A DNA stretch of 64,000 nt, taken from positions 16,559,001 through 16,623,000 of the forward strand of contig OX387204.1 in NCBI GenBank assembly GCA_947561715.1, given 5' to 3'. The position numbers and the translations under genes are program-made. Below are positions 1 to 10,011 of this stretch, in pieces. Numbering within the stretch: position 1 is the first letter of the stretch; the number at the start of each line of letters is the position of its first letter. Source of the DNA: Ascidia mentula (Eukaryota > Chordata > Ascidiacea > Phlebobranchia > Ascidiidae). The notes below the pieces were generated by a model. That model made no database searches and was not told where the DNA came from. It worked only from the letters and a program-made list of their open reading frames with translations.

Positions 1-272
1 CAGCATTGGGTCAGATACCGGTTAGTGTACAACTAGAAATAAATGCCTAGGTTACTCTGCACTGACCGCAAGCGACAAAGGGTGGTTACTTTCACTTTTC
101 AATTAAAAGATTTCATGGAATGCCCAGATTTTGGACTTTCATCAGTACTAGCGACTCCTTTTGAAAAATGTGTAAACCAAAGAATGGGAAATTCCTTTAC
201 ATATGTACTTAAAAACATGCTGTTGAGACGGACGAAAACAATTTGACATCGATAGAATATTTTTGCACGCAG

Positions 273-664
273 TTGGAAAAACAGAAATAAGTACAAAGGA
301 TGCCCCGACCTCCACGATCAAACCAGAGAAAACAAGCAATAAAGAGTCCACAACTTCTCAATTGACTTCACTTTCCTCGTCATCTATAAGCAACCAAAAA
401 CCGAACTCAAGCAACAAAGAGTCCACAACTTCTCCATTGACTTCACTTTCCTCGTCATCTATAAGCAACCAAAAACTGAACTCAAGCAATAAAGAGTCCA
501 CAACTTCTCCATTGACTTCACTTTCCTCGTCATCTATAAGCAACCAAAAACCGAACTCAAGCAACAAAGAGTCCACAACTTCTCCATTGACTTCACTTTC
601 CTCGTCATCTATAAGCAACCAAAAACTGAACTCAATCTATCCAATGCTCACCATGGTAATATAT
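273..664 (+). CDS. Ser/Thr-rich mucin-like exon (partial gene)
   Basis: Open exon after the acceptor ending at 272, reading mostly Ser, Thr, Asn and Lys. It contains four tandem 75-bp (25-residue) units from about 335 to 634. The likely donor is the consensus GTAAGT at 665 (phase 0); GT at 656 is an alternative. Start phase (one base supplied by the previous exon) and composition match the stalk exon of the small membrane protein at 6513-7545, so this is probably the stalk of another member of the cluster. No signal-peptide exon was found inside the window; it may lie off the left edge. The gene could also be a broken copy. Confidence 0.45.
335..634 (+). repeat. 75-bp tandem coding repeat, 4 units, higher-order 150-bp period
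   Basis: Units start near 335, 410, 485 and 560. Units 1 and 3 share AAT/CCG variants and units 2 and 4 share AAC/CTG variants. The array therefore looks like a two-unit block duplicated once more. Each unit encodes the core KESTTSPLTSLSSSSIS (first unit has Q for P). Confidence 0.9.
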
Positions 665-874
665 GTAAGTTGGAAACCGTAAACATGATAATCAAAGGGT
701 GATAATATGGCAGGTATCAGATCAAAGGCATTATTCCGTACGAGTAAGAACTGATGATGCTTATGGCATATAAATACGGGTTTTAAAATAATTGCTAACA
801 TTAATCAATGGCCTCTTGCTTTGTTGATACACAGCACATCAATAGTTTTTCATGAAGCATAACTATCCAAAAAG

Positions 875-1096
875 ATTAATTTGTTATATGTGGGAAATCC
901 AAAAGATTTTACTAATTCACATAAATTTTTAAACGATGTCGACAATTTGTGTGTGTTTGAACCAGTGTCAAGAAGTTTCTTGGTGTTGTTGTTCTTGTTG
1001 ATCTTTGTGACAAATATACTTAACTTTTGTTTGTCGCTTTTATATTTATGTTTCTTAGCGGTTAGCGTTTCAATATTTTACTATTTTACTTACTAA
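875..1096 (+). CDS. Possible terminal exon with membrane helix for the gene at 273
   Basis: Starting at 875 after an AG, the frame stays open to the TAA at 1096 and is phase-compatible (phase 0) with the donor at 665. It reads a short polar stretch and then about 40 strongly hydrophobic residues rich in Phe and Leu. The other cluster members end in such an exon, which supports the call. The acceptor lacks a good polypyrimidine tract, and T-rich DNA gives hydrophobic frames by chance, so this is weak. Confidence 0.25.
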   Translation: MNLLYVGNPKDFTNSHKFLNDVDNLCVFEPVSRSFLVLLFLLIFVTNILNFCLSLLYLCFLAVSVSIFYYFTY

Positions 1097-1217
1097 AAAT
1101 ATATTAATATTTTACTAATTCAAACTGATTAGCTTGTGTATACTTTGACAATGCAATTATGCATACATCAAATATTTTCGACGATATGACCCGCCGTCCT
1201 CAATAATTTAGCATCAC

Positions 1218-1346
1218 TTGGTTATCAGGTGGTGACGTGATTTTTTATCAGGGTATTGGTTATCAGGTGGTGACGTGATTTTTTATCAGGTGCTGAATTA
1301 TTTGATGTACGTATATTTGTATTGGTTATCAGGTGGTGATGTAATT
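1218..1346. repeat. 38-bp tandem repeat, two full units and a partial third
   Basis: The block beginning TTGGTTATCAGGTGGTGACG starts at 1218 and 1256, and a partial copy starts at 1322. The third copy runs straight into the hAT-like fragment at about 1346. Confidence 0.8.
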
Positions 1347-1425
1347 CGGGACTTCCCAAACTTTTTGGGCCTCGGACTATTTGTGAATTTGGTTTTCCTC
1401 GCGGACCCCAAATCCTATGCCACAT
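1346..1425. mobile_element. hAT-like transposon end fragment
   Basis: CTTCCCAAACTTTTTGGGCC followed by CCTCG and GGACCCC motifs resembles the end of hAT-superfamily non-autonomous elements. No matching second terminus or target-site duplication was found, so it is treated as a fragment. Confidence 0.45.
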
Positions 1426-2345
1426 TCTATTTTGTCTAATCCGTGTAAAGGTTATGCGAAACAAACGAACAAATAAAAATACTAATTGGAAGTATATAGT
1501 GTTACTTCTTTGTGCAGCATTTATCAATTATTCGAGCACAATAAGACAGCAATTGTAAACAATTTTCGAACGATGAATGCAGCAACAATTTATTATTATA
1601 CAGTGTTTGCGAATCATTGCTGTTATTTCTTTAACAGTTGACGTAGGCTACTTTTTGCAATACATCATGTATTTTGTCACGGACACCAAGCGCAACTATA
1701 ACGGACCCTGGTGCGGAAACCCATGATAATTGGACTTACGAAGTTGTTTCAGAAATGAAGTTTGGTAATTTATCTGGAGAGCAAGTAACAGAACGTTATG
1801 TGCAGACACTTGACGTGGCAGTTTTATCGCAATGTGTTTAAGGCGCTGGAAGGGATAAAACACATATAATCCCCAAAGAGCCAGGTGAGCAGGGAAATGT
1901 GATACAGTACTCCACACTTATACAAAGGCGCTCTTCGCATAGAACGAAAGCAGATACGCCTGTGAAAAGCAACTGTAGTCACGGTTACATGTATTGACGT
2001 AAGTACGACAAAAGAACGGTGCCAATACCGGTGTAGAATAACATATTTGGGGAGATTTGAAACATTTGCCCAACCACATTTTGTCGAGTTAACACGTTAA
2101 GGTGGTGACGAAGCTAGATGGCAGGGTCAAAACTACAGCAACAAAGTGAAGAACAATTGCAAAAAAATACGGTGATATAAATGCACGGCAGTTTTTCAAG
2201 CTGCGGGAAATTTGATAACATGTTTTACGTTTAAATAAAGTATAAACTTGTTTGGGGGAGATTCGTGTGCGTTTCTAATGTCCAACTGCTATCGAATTCT
2301 TCCTTTCACAGGCTTAGGAGCATTCCTAGAGGGATAAAGTAGGTG
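1426..2345. other. Intergenic, no gene seen
   Basis: No exon with convincing splice borders or recognisable peptide was found on either strand. It should hold the promoter of the LamG gene starting at 2346; I see no clear TATA box. Confidence 0.5.
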
Positions 2346-4234
2346 ATGAAATTTCCATGCGGGATTTTCTTCCTTTTACTGTTGGTCGTGGATGGTAGGA
2401 TGTCTGTCGCTCAAGGTAATACACCATAAAGTTTTGGTTACGAAGACTCTATTTAATCTTGGTAAACTCCCATGGTTGATATCTAATGCTTGTTTAACTC
2501 CAAGTGAACCTCCCAGTCCTCTACTGGTCGATGGATCAGAGAGAAGGAACAGAAATTTTGCCGGACATTGGTAACAAAACAATGTGGAGAGCGGATATCT
2601 CAACTGTTACTGAACCACGTAAGAAATCATTTTATTGCTTTGTGTGAACAACCAAAAACATGCTTATGATTGTGGTTTTGAGATATGGTCTTCATATTTA
2701 CAAATACAACATTTACAAATGTCTGTGGTACAGATCAACCTAATGATTTATAAATTTTATGACATGCAGAACGCAATAAAAGTAAACCTAGATACAAAAT
2801 TCTTCAATTTTCAGGCATAACACATGGATATGATAGTGATGCTCTCTCCTGTGACCAATGCTCTGTATCGGTTGGAAGCAATGCTAACAGAGAAGGGGAG
2901 TGCCTGTTTAATCCAAGTCTATGCGAAGGTTAAGATTTCAAAAAAATACCTCTCTTTCACAAACTCACAAAAAATAACCCAAAATGCATGATAAACTCTC
3001 CGCACGTATGCAATGGTCCTGATGATAAGACTTATTTAGGGCTGTCTGTGGCGATGTGGATTAAAGTACAATCATGGACAAACACAATCAGTAACTTGCT
3101 GTTTTCAAGCGGAGCTGTTTTACTGAGCCGCAACACCGGTATTTCCATTTATTCCGACGCTTCAGACTTATTTGTGGAAGTGCTCGTTTCACCAGGTCAG
3201 CAGTAAAAGCGTGTCACAAATATTATGTTGTATTCGGAACTATTTTACGAGAATTTACACCCTTTTGCTGCATTACCTTATTTTATTGTTTCTTACAACC
3301 TTCTGTTTCAAGGAACTCTTTATAAAGCTGCTGTTAGTTGGTCACTGGTCGTCACAAATGAATGGACACACGTAGCTGTAACTTGGTCGGCTGCAAACCT
3401 CATCAAGGTAGGGTACGGTTGTTTTTCTGTGAAGCACATATTAATTAGATTGGTGAATTAGATTTATTTGAAGACGCACTAATATTTATATTAGATCTAT
3501 ATTAACGGCACGGAACCTTCGGACTACACAATGGCACCAAGCACTAGCACGGAAACTATCCGGACGTCGCCAACTGTGTGGTTAAGATTCGGTCAGACAC
3601 GGGGAACTTTTGATATGGATGAAGTTAAAGTTTGGTACAAGGAACTCACACCGAGCGAAGTCTCGGAGACACTGGCACCTATCGCGACAACAGGTAATTT
3701 TGAATGCATTGCAACACGCTAGGAGTAAAGAAATAGCATTTTATGGGCATTACTATTATTATTACTCACAAAGTGCAAATATTTTTTGTCTGACAACAGA
3801 ACCAATAACCAGCACCACTTCAACAAGCTCCACTTCCCCAGTCACGTGCTCTGGGATTTCTTGCGCACCTATGACAACGACAACGACACCAGGTGACACA
3901 ACATCCACGACAACGACATCAAGTGACACAACATCCACGACAACGACACCAAGTGACACAACATTCACGGCAACACCCACGAGCGCAACGACTACAACAA
4001 CGACGGACAAAGAAAAACTATGTGAGCAGTTTTTGAATCAAATGATTAAAGATTAGAAATATTCAGTTTTATCCAGCTGTCGTGTCTCTTTTTGCAGGTG
4101 AAACACTAAACATCAGTTGCGATTTGAAGTGGTTAGAGGGCTACGTCATTGCAATGGTTGGAATAATGGGCGCCATGTTGGGATGTCATGTGATACTTTT
4201 TGTGGTGCTGATAATAAGGTTTTATTGCAAGTGA
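2346..4234 (+). CDS. LamG-domain, mucin-stalk type I membrane protein (paralogue A)
   Basis: Eight exons: 2346-2394, 2505-2618, 2815-2928, 3040-3195, 3313-3407, 3495-3693, 3800-4021, 4098-4234; 361 aa, all phases consistent. The signal peptide (MKFPCGIFFLLLLVV) is followed by a YWSMD..PDIGN..MW module with paired Cys. A LamG/concanavalin-A-like sandwich follows at about residues 93-240, with the family hallmarks NEWTHVAVTW, IYING and FDMDEVKVWYKEL. Residues about 243-316 are an O-glycosylation-type Thr/Ser stalk with DTTSTTTT repeats, and a membrane helix sits near 328-352 with a tail of a few residues. It probably binds carbohydrate or protein at the cell surface; the ligand is unknown. Exon plan and phases match the gene at 10012. 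The exon 2 acceptor at 2504 could instead be at 2516; both keep frame. Confidence 0.85.
3885..3990 (+). repeat. Thr-rich tandem repeat in the stalk of paralogue A
   Basis: About three units of 30 bp encoding variants of PSDTTSTTTT. It is part of exon 7. A related array recurs at about 5155-5205 downstream. Confidence 0.8.
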
Positions 4235-4727
4235 ATACGAAACAAACAGTAAACGAACGGGTTACCGGAGTGCATCCATAAGGAAAAATTGAATACAGAA
4301 AACAACACCTTACTTTGTGCTACCATATTCCATCAGTTCTGGCATCATTCTTAGAAATGCAAAAACTTAGCTTGTCCTGCATATTAGGACATATAACAGT
4401 GTAGCCTACAGTCAGATACAGTCAATTCGGACTTTTTGGTTTGGACACATAATGCCGAATTGGCGAGGTATCCCTATTAATGAAACCAAAGAAACAAACA
4501 GGCTTACAATGTAACTGCGAACAGCTACACGGCACGCTGCCGTGGAAATTGTCCAAGGTGGCGCCTAAAGGGAAACGCAATAAATTACATTCAAAAGAAG
4601 AAGTTTGCTCGGTGCCATGTAACAATTGCTTCAGTAGTTGTAGGTTAACAGTTTTTTTATTGGTTTGTTAGGATAGTATCGGAATCTGACGGCGTGATTT
4701 CACATATAATGAGGTAAAATGCATGAA

Positions 4728-4733
4728 AATAAA
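4728..4733 (+). terminator. Possible poly(A) signal of paralogue A
   Basis: AATAAA about 490 bp after the stop codon of the gene at 2346. Its use is not proven, since such hexamers are frequent in AT-rich DNA. Confidence 0.3.
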
Positions 4734-5154
4734 TATCGTATCCAAGAACCAATGTACCAAATATCACTTTTAGGTAGACGAACTTGTTGTAATTTGGTTT
4801 ATTATCGCAAGTTTCAGTTGCGAAATTTCAAAATTGTTTGCAACGGATTTAAAATCTCGTGTGTTTTGTTCTGAAAGATGTGATAATCACTGCTGTCTGG
4901 TTAGGCTGAAAATGTAGGCTACATGATATGTGTTCGCACTGCTTTGTCCTATTTGTTCCTGCTAGTTTCTCCGTCTGTTTCCATCACCAAACTTTGTCGC
5001 ATCAAGACCAACTGACGAAAGTCATTTTCAGTTACAAACACAGAAACACAGAAAAATGTCCCTTTCCATATGTTGTGAATGATATTGCAGGGAAGCCTAA
5101 CTCCGTCTGCATCCTGTTGGATGAGGAAAGTCGGGAAACATACGTGGTGCTACA

Positions 5155-5262
5155 ATGACACAACATTCACGACAAAGACACCAAGTGACACAACATCTAC
5201 GACAACATCAACAAACACAAAGACTGCAATACCGACTGACTCAACCACTCAACCACACCGCT
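5155..5262 (+). CDS. Duplicated Thr-rich stalk exon (3' part)
   Basis: The frame repeats the DTTFTTKTPSDTTST motif of exon 7 of the gene at 2346. It ends at a GTGAAT donor at 5263 in phase 1, as exon 7 does. Its 5' limit is unclear. The acceptor at 5089 gives an open frame that joins the repeat, but the sequence before the repeat does not resemble the stalk. With 5335-5447 it forms a partial tandem copy of the last two exons of paralogue A, either an alternative 3' end or a pseudogene fragment. Confidence 0.5.
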
Positions 5263-5334
5263 GTGAATTAAAGTAAAACATTAGGATTTTGAAATTAATA
5301 TTTGAACTGCAATATTTATCCATGAAATTTACAG

Positions 5335-5447
5335 GTGAAATGCAAAACTACATCTGCGATGTTGAGTGGATCAGGCGCTACCTGATAGCAATAGTAGTAA
5401 TGCAATCTGCTTTAATTATATGTATTGTGTGCTGCAGAAATAAATAA
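5335..5447 (+). CDS. Duplicated terminal membrane-helix exon (paralogue A)
   Basis: After the acceptor TTTACAG the frame reads CEM..YICDVEW then a hydrophobic helix and stop. It parallels CETLNISCDLKW of the normal last exon at 4098-4234 and has the same phase-1 entry. AATAAA signals overlap the stop (5439-5444, 5443-5448). A transcript of the gene at 2346 that skips 4098-4234 could end here with a different anchor and tail. A decayed duplicate is the alternative. Confidence 0.6.
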
Positions 5448-5768
5448 AACCTTAATATTAATCTATCAACCGAATGAGTGCATAAACTAGTAACCTTTCC
5501 CAGAACATCAGTTAAAGTTTGAAAAAAATACATTTTGCAATTTACCATTTAACGTGAACAAACTACATGCCTTTGTTTGAACATACTGGTTCTACTGTTG
5601 CTTGGCTCTGAAAGCAAGCCCCTACAGTTTGGTACCAAACAGGTGTAGTGTTAGAGATCCGCTACGTAGTGGTAGAGATCCCCTATATGTAAAAGTTGTC
5701 TAGGAAGTTGTGCGCTTGCGCAACAGTGTACCTTGGACACAATATACCACATGTAACCGCCGAAATCC

Positions 5769-5839
5769 TGAAGCTTAGTTGGTAGAGCGTTGCGTCTGGT
5801 TACAACAGGTTCGTGAGTTCAAACCTCATCGAAGCTTCA
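5769..5839 (+). repeat. tRNA-derived SINE-like head
   Basis: A 71-nt stretch with complementary ends (TGAAGCT / AGCTTCA), an A-box-like TTAGTTGGTAGAGCG and a B-box-like GAGTTCAAACC. The D arm overlaps the acceptor stem and the T arm is displaced, so a functional tRNA is unlikely. About 70 bp further on is a motif (GGCTGCGAAGCCTGT, near 5908) that recurs near 16388. Confidence 0.5.
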
Positions 5840-6512
5840 TTTTCAAATCTCGTTTCGTCTTGTCAGGAAAAAGTAGATGATCCATCCAGACTGCAATGGC
5901 TGGGCTGCGAAGCCTGTAAACCTAATGGTATATGCAGTTACATGCTTTTTTCTCATTCCTGAGAACACTTCTTAAGCATTTCTCCCCAAAGCATAGCTAA
6001 AAAGTAACGTATGATTGATACACATGTATAAGCGAATGTACTAATAGTAACCACATCCAGAAAACTGGAATTGCGAACCATTTTGATCAAACTTTCATGC
6101 ACCATTCCAGTTCAAGCAAAAAACTAAAAATGGTAGAAAGCAAATCACAGATTACGTCTGACGTCACAGCACCAAACAAAGTGGCATCGCAATCAGCGTA
6201 ATACAATAGTAATGGCATCTACTTACACGGAACTGAAACACAGGAAAAAGTGTGGTGCAATACTTTGATATAAATCGTTTAAAAGGCAATCAATGCGGCG
6301 GATCGGATGTTACATTCGTTAAAAACCTGGACAGGGTTATAACAGTTGTGCTTATCTGGAGTAAAAACAACAAAACAGTTAATTTACAGAAAGCTTTCAG
6401 CGGAAAATTTGTGCTGTCAATTGCGATATAGCTTTCGTGATCTCAGATTTTCAAAAACAAATAAATTTGATAAAGGCGTACTAATAATTTTCTGCGTGTT
6501 ACCAAACAAAAC

Positions 6513-7545
6513 ATGGCAAAAGTATTATTCGTCTATTTTATGTTTGTTATGTTTGTGGTATGGTCACCGGGACAAGGTAAGAAATTTTCCAACGTAAAAA
6601 TAAAGTTAATGAAGAGGGCATTTAAATTTGTCCCTAACATTTTATGGGCGATAAAAAGTAATAAAAAGGCAAACACTTAAAGAAAGCAATGATTTAATAC
6701 AAATTTCAATGATTCGTAGCTGCAACAATACGGGCAAGTACAAAAACTGCTTCAATCTCCAAAAGCAAAGCGGGTGTAGGAACGTCTAAAACAATACTTC
6801 ACCTATCCACATCCTCTTCTTCACCTACAAGCAACCACAACCTTGACAAATTCAACAAATCCCCACCATGCAATGGTAAGATGCCACGGTGTGAGTTAGG
6901 GAACTTTGCTAGATCGCCGGGTGCATGTGTTGTGCAAGAAAGAAGCAAAAGTGAGAATACTAATTGCTGAATATTGCTCTTTTGGCAAACTTTATTTTAT
7001 AGACGTTTTCGACGTTTCGGCTGTTATGCAGCGGCCTTCATCAGGAGGAATGAAATGTAAATCAAGCAATGTGGACCATGTTGTCAATAAAATATAGTTT
7101 GCCAGAAGAGCAGTATTTAGCAATAAAACATGCCTGGCAGCGTCAGTAACAATTTGCCAGAATACTGACTTTTGCAAATTTGGCATCAAGACAAATGTCA
7201 TCACACACCTACGTGCATCTACACCACATGCATGTTTTCCCAATATATGGTAAATTAATTTTAGAAGTTTAATGTCATGTGCCGTTTAAAACATCATAAA
7301 GTATTATTCTGTCCGAGATTAACTCTACAAGATTTGACGAATCTACGTTTTGCTTTGCAGGCGAATCGAAGGAGCCTGGGTTTTTTGAAGAAATTCATAG
7401 TTGGCCTCCCGAGGTTGTACTTTGTTCGCTTGGTTTTAATGTGCTTGTAGTATTGGGTATTGGTTGGTTCTTGGCATATAAAATAAAATGTTGGAGTAAA
7501 AAAGTGAAGGCGACCTGTCATACTCTGTGCTTTTGCTTTGTCTAA
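6513..7545 (+). CDS. Small mucin-like type I membrane protein
   Basis: Three exons (6513-6576, 6720-6875, 7361-7545), 134 aa. Residues 1-21 are a signal peptide (MAKVLFVYFMFVMFVVWSPG). Residues 22-72 are Ser/Thr/Lys-rich, the composition of the stalks in the neighbouring LamG proteins. Residues about 90-112 form a membrane helix, followed by a short Lys/Cys-rich cytoplasmic tail. Both introns are phase 1, as in the LamG genes, so it looks like a member of the cluster that lost, or never had, the LamG exons. An AATAAA lies at 7640-7645. No catalytic or binding motif is visible. Function is unknown; a surface spacer or decoy is speculation. Confidence 0.75.
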
Positions 7546-7639
7546 TGTAATCTATTGACTGCGCAATTGTATATTTTTCAATAATTTTAAAATTCTGTAC
7601 GATGTTGGTTTTATTCTTGTTCATTTTATGTGATTTCAA

Positions 7640-7645
7640 AATAAA
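7640..7645 (+). terminator. Poly(A) signal
   Basis: AATAAA 95 bp after the stop of the small mucin-like gene, at a normal distance. Confidence 0.5.
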
Positions 7646-7818
7646 CACAACAACAACTTCTGATTTTATTTCTGAAAAGACGCGTTTTTGTTTAGATGAT
7701 AAACGACGCCAGTAAATGCTTGAAGAGTCTTCATTATGGACTCCTGTTTGAAAGGGTTGCGATTTGATACACATAATTAAATGATCAATTGTCATTCAAT
7801 AGTTTAGGGAGCGGGATC

Positions 7819-8001
7819 TTAACAAAGAAAAATTAAAAAACAAAGGTAACGCAAAGCAAAGCATACACACAACAACGTAATGGAGAAATACGTTGTTGTG
7901 TATGGTTTGCTTTGTGCGATGCCAGACACAACAATCCAATGGTGATTGTATGGTTTGCTTTGTGCCAGACGTTACCTTTCCTTTTAACTTTTCTTTCTTA
8001 A
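7819..8001. mobile_element. Foldback / MITE-like element
   Basis: The ends are inverted copies of about 33 bp (TTAACAAAGAAAAATT at the left; the right end reads TTAAGAAAGAAAAGTT on the other strand), both running into GGTAACG. Inside is a second hairpin, GCATACACACAACAACGTA against TACGTTGTTGTGTATGG, with a 9-bp loop. No coding capacity. The target-site duplication is unclear; if it is TTAA it lies within the inverted ends. Confidence 0.65.
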
Positions 8002-10011
8002 CTCGACCGCCATAGTATCGTTGTGTTCGCAATGCTAACTGGCAAGTAAAGGAGATCCTGCATAACTAACCGGGTAACAGGCCTAGAAACTTAAGTATGT
8101 GCATATTTAGACTGGGACGAGTCATTGTGTCGTACTGACAATTGATTGTCCAACGCGACAAGTATATTCTTGACCATATTTTGAGACATAGCCTATCAGG
8201 CATGCGACGGCTTGGCAGTTTCAGGTAACGTGTTTCCCAGGTTTTCGAGGCAAAGCTTGTTTCAGCAAAATCACAGCGCTCAACTTTTAGGACGTTTTGA
8301 ACTTCCTGTTAACATAGAACATCTTCCAGGGTTGAGGTTTGGTGTAGAAAGTTGGTATAAGCTTTAGTTACAACTTGATGTGAATGTTTTGCAGGGTATT
8401 TAGATAAAAAGAGACCAACATTGTGCAAACTTATGAACGAATAATAGGGTAGCAGACGGAACGCGCGGGGCGTATTTGCGTTTTGTGCAATGTTACATAA
8501 TCGCCAAATGCAATGTGGCATTATATACTTAATATTGCACCACTACGTAGTCGCAAGTTATATAAGGACAGTTAATTTACACGAACGACTCAAAAGCTGC
8601 AACATAAACCCGTGAAGAAACGGATGGCGCACCCTATATGAAACCAAAACATTGCGCAACGTTGTATATAAAATCAGTCTTAAGATAACAAAACGCAAAG
8701 AAGTTTCGACATCCTATCCCCAAGTTTCCTCTCTTCGTCAGCATGGCGCAACGTTCACAAGACGCACGACAACACACGAGGGCTGGGCGTCACGAGGGGA
8801 CTGGGCTGGTGATACTGTTGTCAAGCCGTCACGCGTTACAGCACATGGCTGACCCACGCAACAAGGGTCCCTTTATTTACCTCCCCTGCGGTTCAATCCG
8901 GGCCCCTTTTTTCGAACTGCCAGTCATGACTGTTGGTATAAGCGGTGGATTTGCATTACAGAAGTTAACGGCTGAGATGTAGATGTAGTATGTGAGTTAA
9001 ATATAATATAGGATACAAGGGAAGGGCGTTTGTTATTGCAGAATCTGTTTTTACCCAATATGCATCAAATTACACTACATTTTAAACTTTTGTTGCATTG
9101 TGCAAAGAGAAATACGTTGGATTTTTTTGTTTGGTTGCTTAGAAAGCATTGCCCATTGACAAAACGGTTCGTATACTTGTTGATATGTAACTCTGCATTC
9201 TATGCGTGGTAAATGAAATTAAGCACAATGTATCGACTCCCGTTATTGTTACAATGAAACGAGGGCTATCCGTTACCAGGAATATGAGCACAGGCTGAAG
9301 AAAGCACGCGACGACCGAACAATGAAATTGTAATGAGCGTTGTATCAGTTAACAAAAACTCAAATAACAGCATCGATTACGTGTTTTCGGACACACCTTT
9401 ACTTAACACAAGTGGTTACAGGGAAGATACGAGCTTTACAACCAAAGATCTGGTATAAAAAATAGGCTGTGCACTTGACTTCCAGAGTCAACCTGCATGT
9501 TTACACGGTCGTTAGCTTCAAAGCAACCATGCACAGAACAATGTTTTGGGGCGCGTCTGGCGGTCATGCTTGAAGGACAAGGTTGTTCAAGGCCTGTTAA
9601 ATACAAGGTTACTTAAAACCTAATTGAGGGGCTAAATTTAGTCATGGCATTTTGCGTAATAGAATGTTCCAACTTGCTAAAATCATTTTTTAAAAGGGCG
9701 AAACGAAAAATGTGTGTGTATGCATTAAGATAAGAATGCCTTTATATATAAGGCGCTTTTACAGTTAAAGTCCACATCCAGTGCCTGGGTCTGAGTCGAA
9801 TGGAAATACGCATAGATGCCGACTATTTGAGGTAGCAAAAATATATGTGACAAACCTTTTGTGTGTACCGAACTTTGCAAATAAATAGTGCCTCGAAATC
9901 CTTTTTTCAGACTTGAATAATTCCCGAATAGATTTGTGGTTGTGTCACCCAGAGCTAGAGTTGACACACTGTGACTCTAAGAAGAAAGGTTTGGTTGCAA
10001 CGACACGAAAT
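8002..10011. other. Intergenic stretch, no gene seen
   Basis: Apart from the SINE-like sequence at 8779-8912 nothing was recognised. Short frames here lack splice context and conserved motifs. Confidence 0.5.
8779..8912 (+). repeat. Possible tRNA-derived SINE
   Basis: GC-richer than its surroundings. It carries a D-arm-like GGGCTGGTGATACTG block and about 80 bp later a B-box-like GCGGTTCAATCCGGGC directly followed by a T6 run (8907-8912), which could stop RNA polymerase III. Family not identified. Confidence 0.35.

Noticed and set aside
358-618. Glu/Val/Leu-rich minus-strand repeat frame
   Set aside because: Antisense shadow of the 75-bp Ser/Thr coding repeat, with no splice or start context.
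335-634. Could the 75-bp direct repeats be a CRISPR-like array?
   Set aside because: The units are contiguous, without spacers, in frame and inside a eukaryotic exon.
3762-4010. Val-rich minus-strand frame
   Set aside because: Shadow of the Thr stalk exon of the LamG gene at 2346.
5769-5839. Functional tRNA gene
   Set aside because: The ends pair, but the D stem overlaps the acceptor stem, the T arm is out of place and the anticodon arm has an oversized loop.
6992-7243. Minus-strand frame with GRCITAETSKTS motif
   Set aside because: The motif recalls short dispersed repeat tails (TGATGAAGG...GAAACGTC) seen in many animal genomes. It is intronic and too short to assign.
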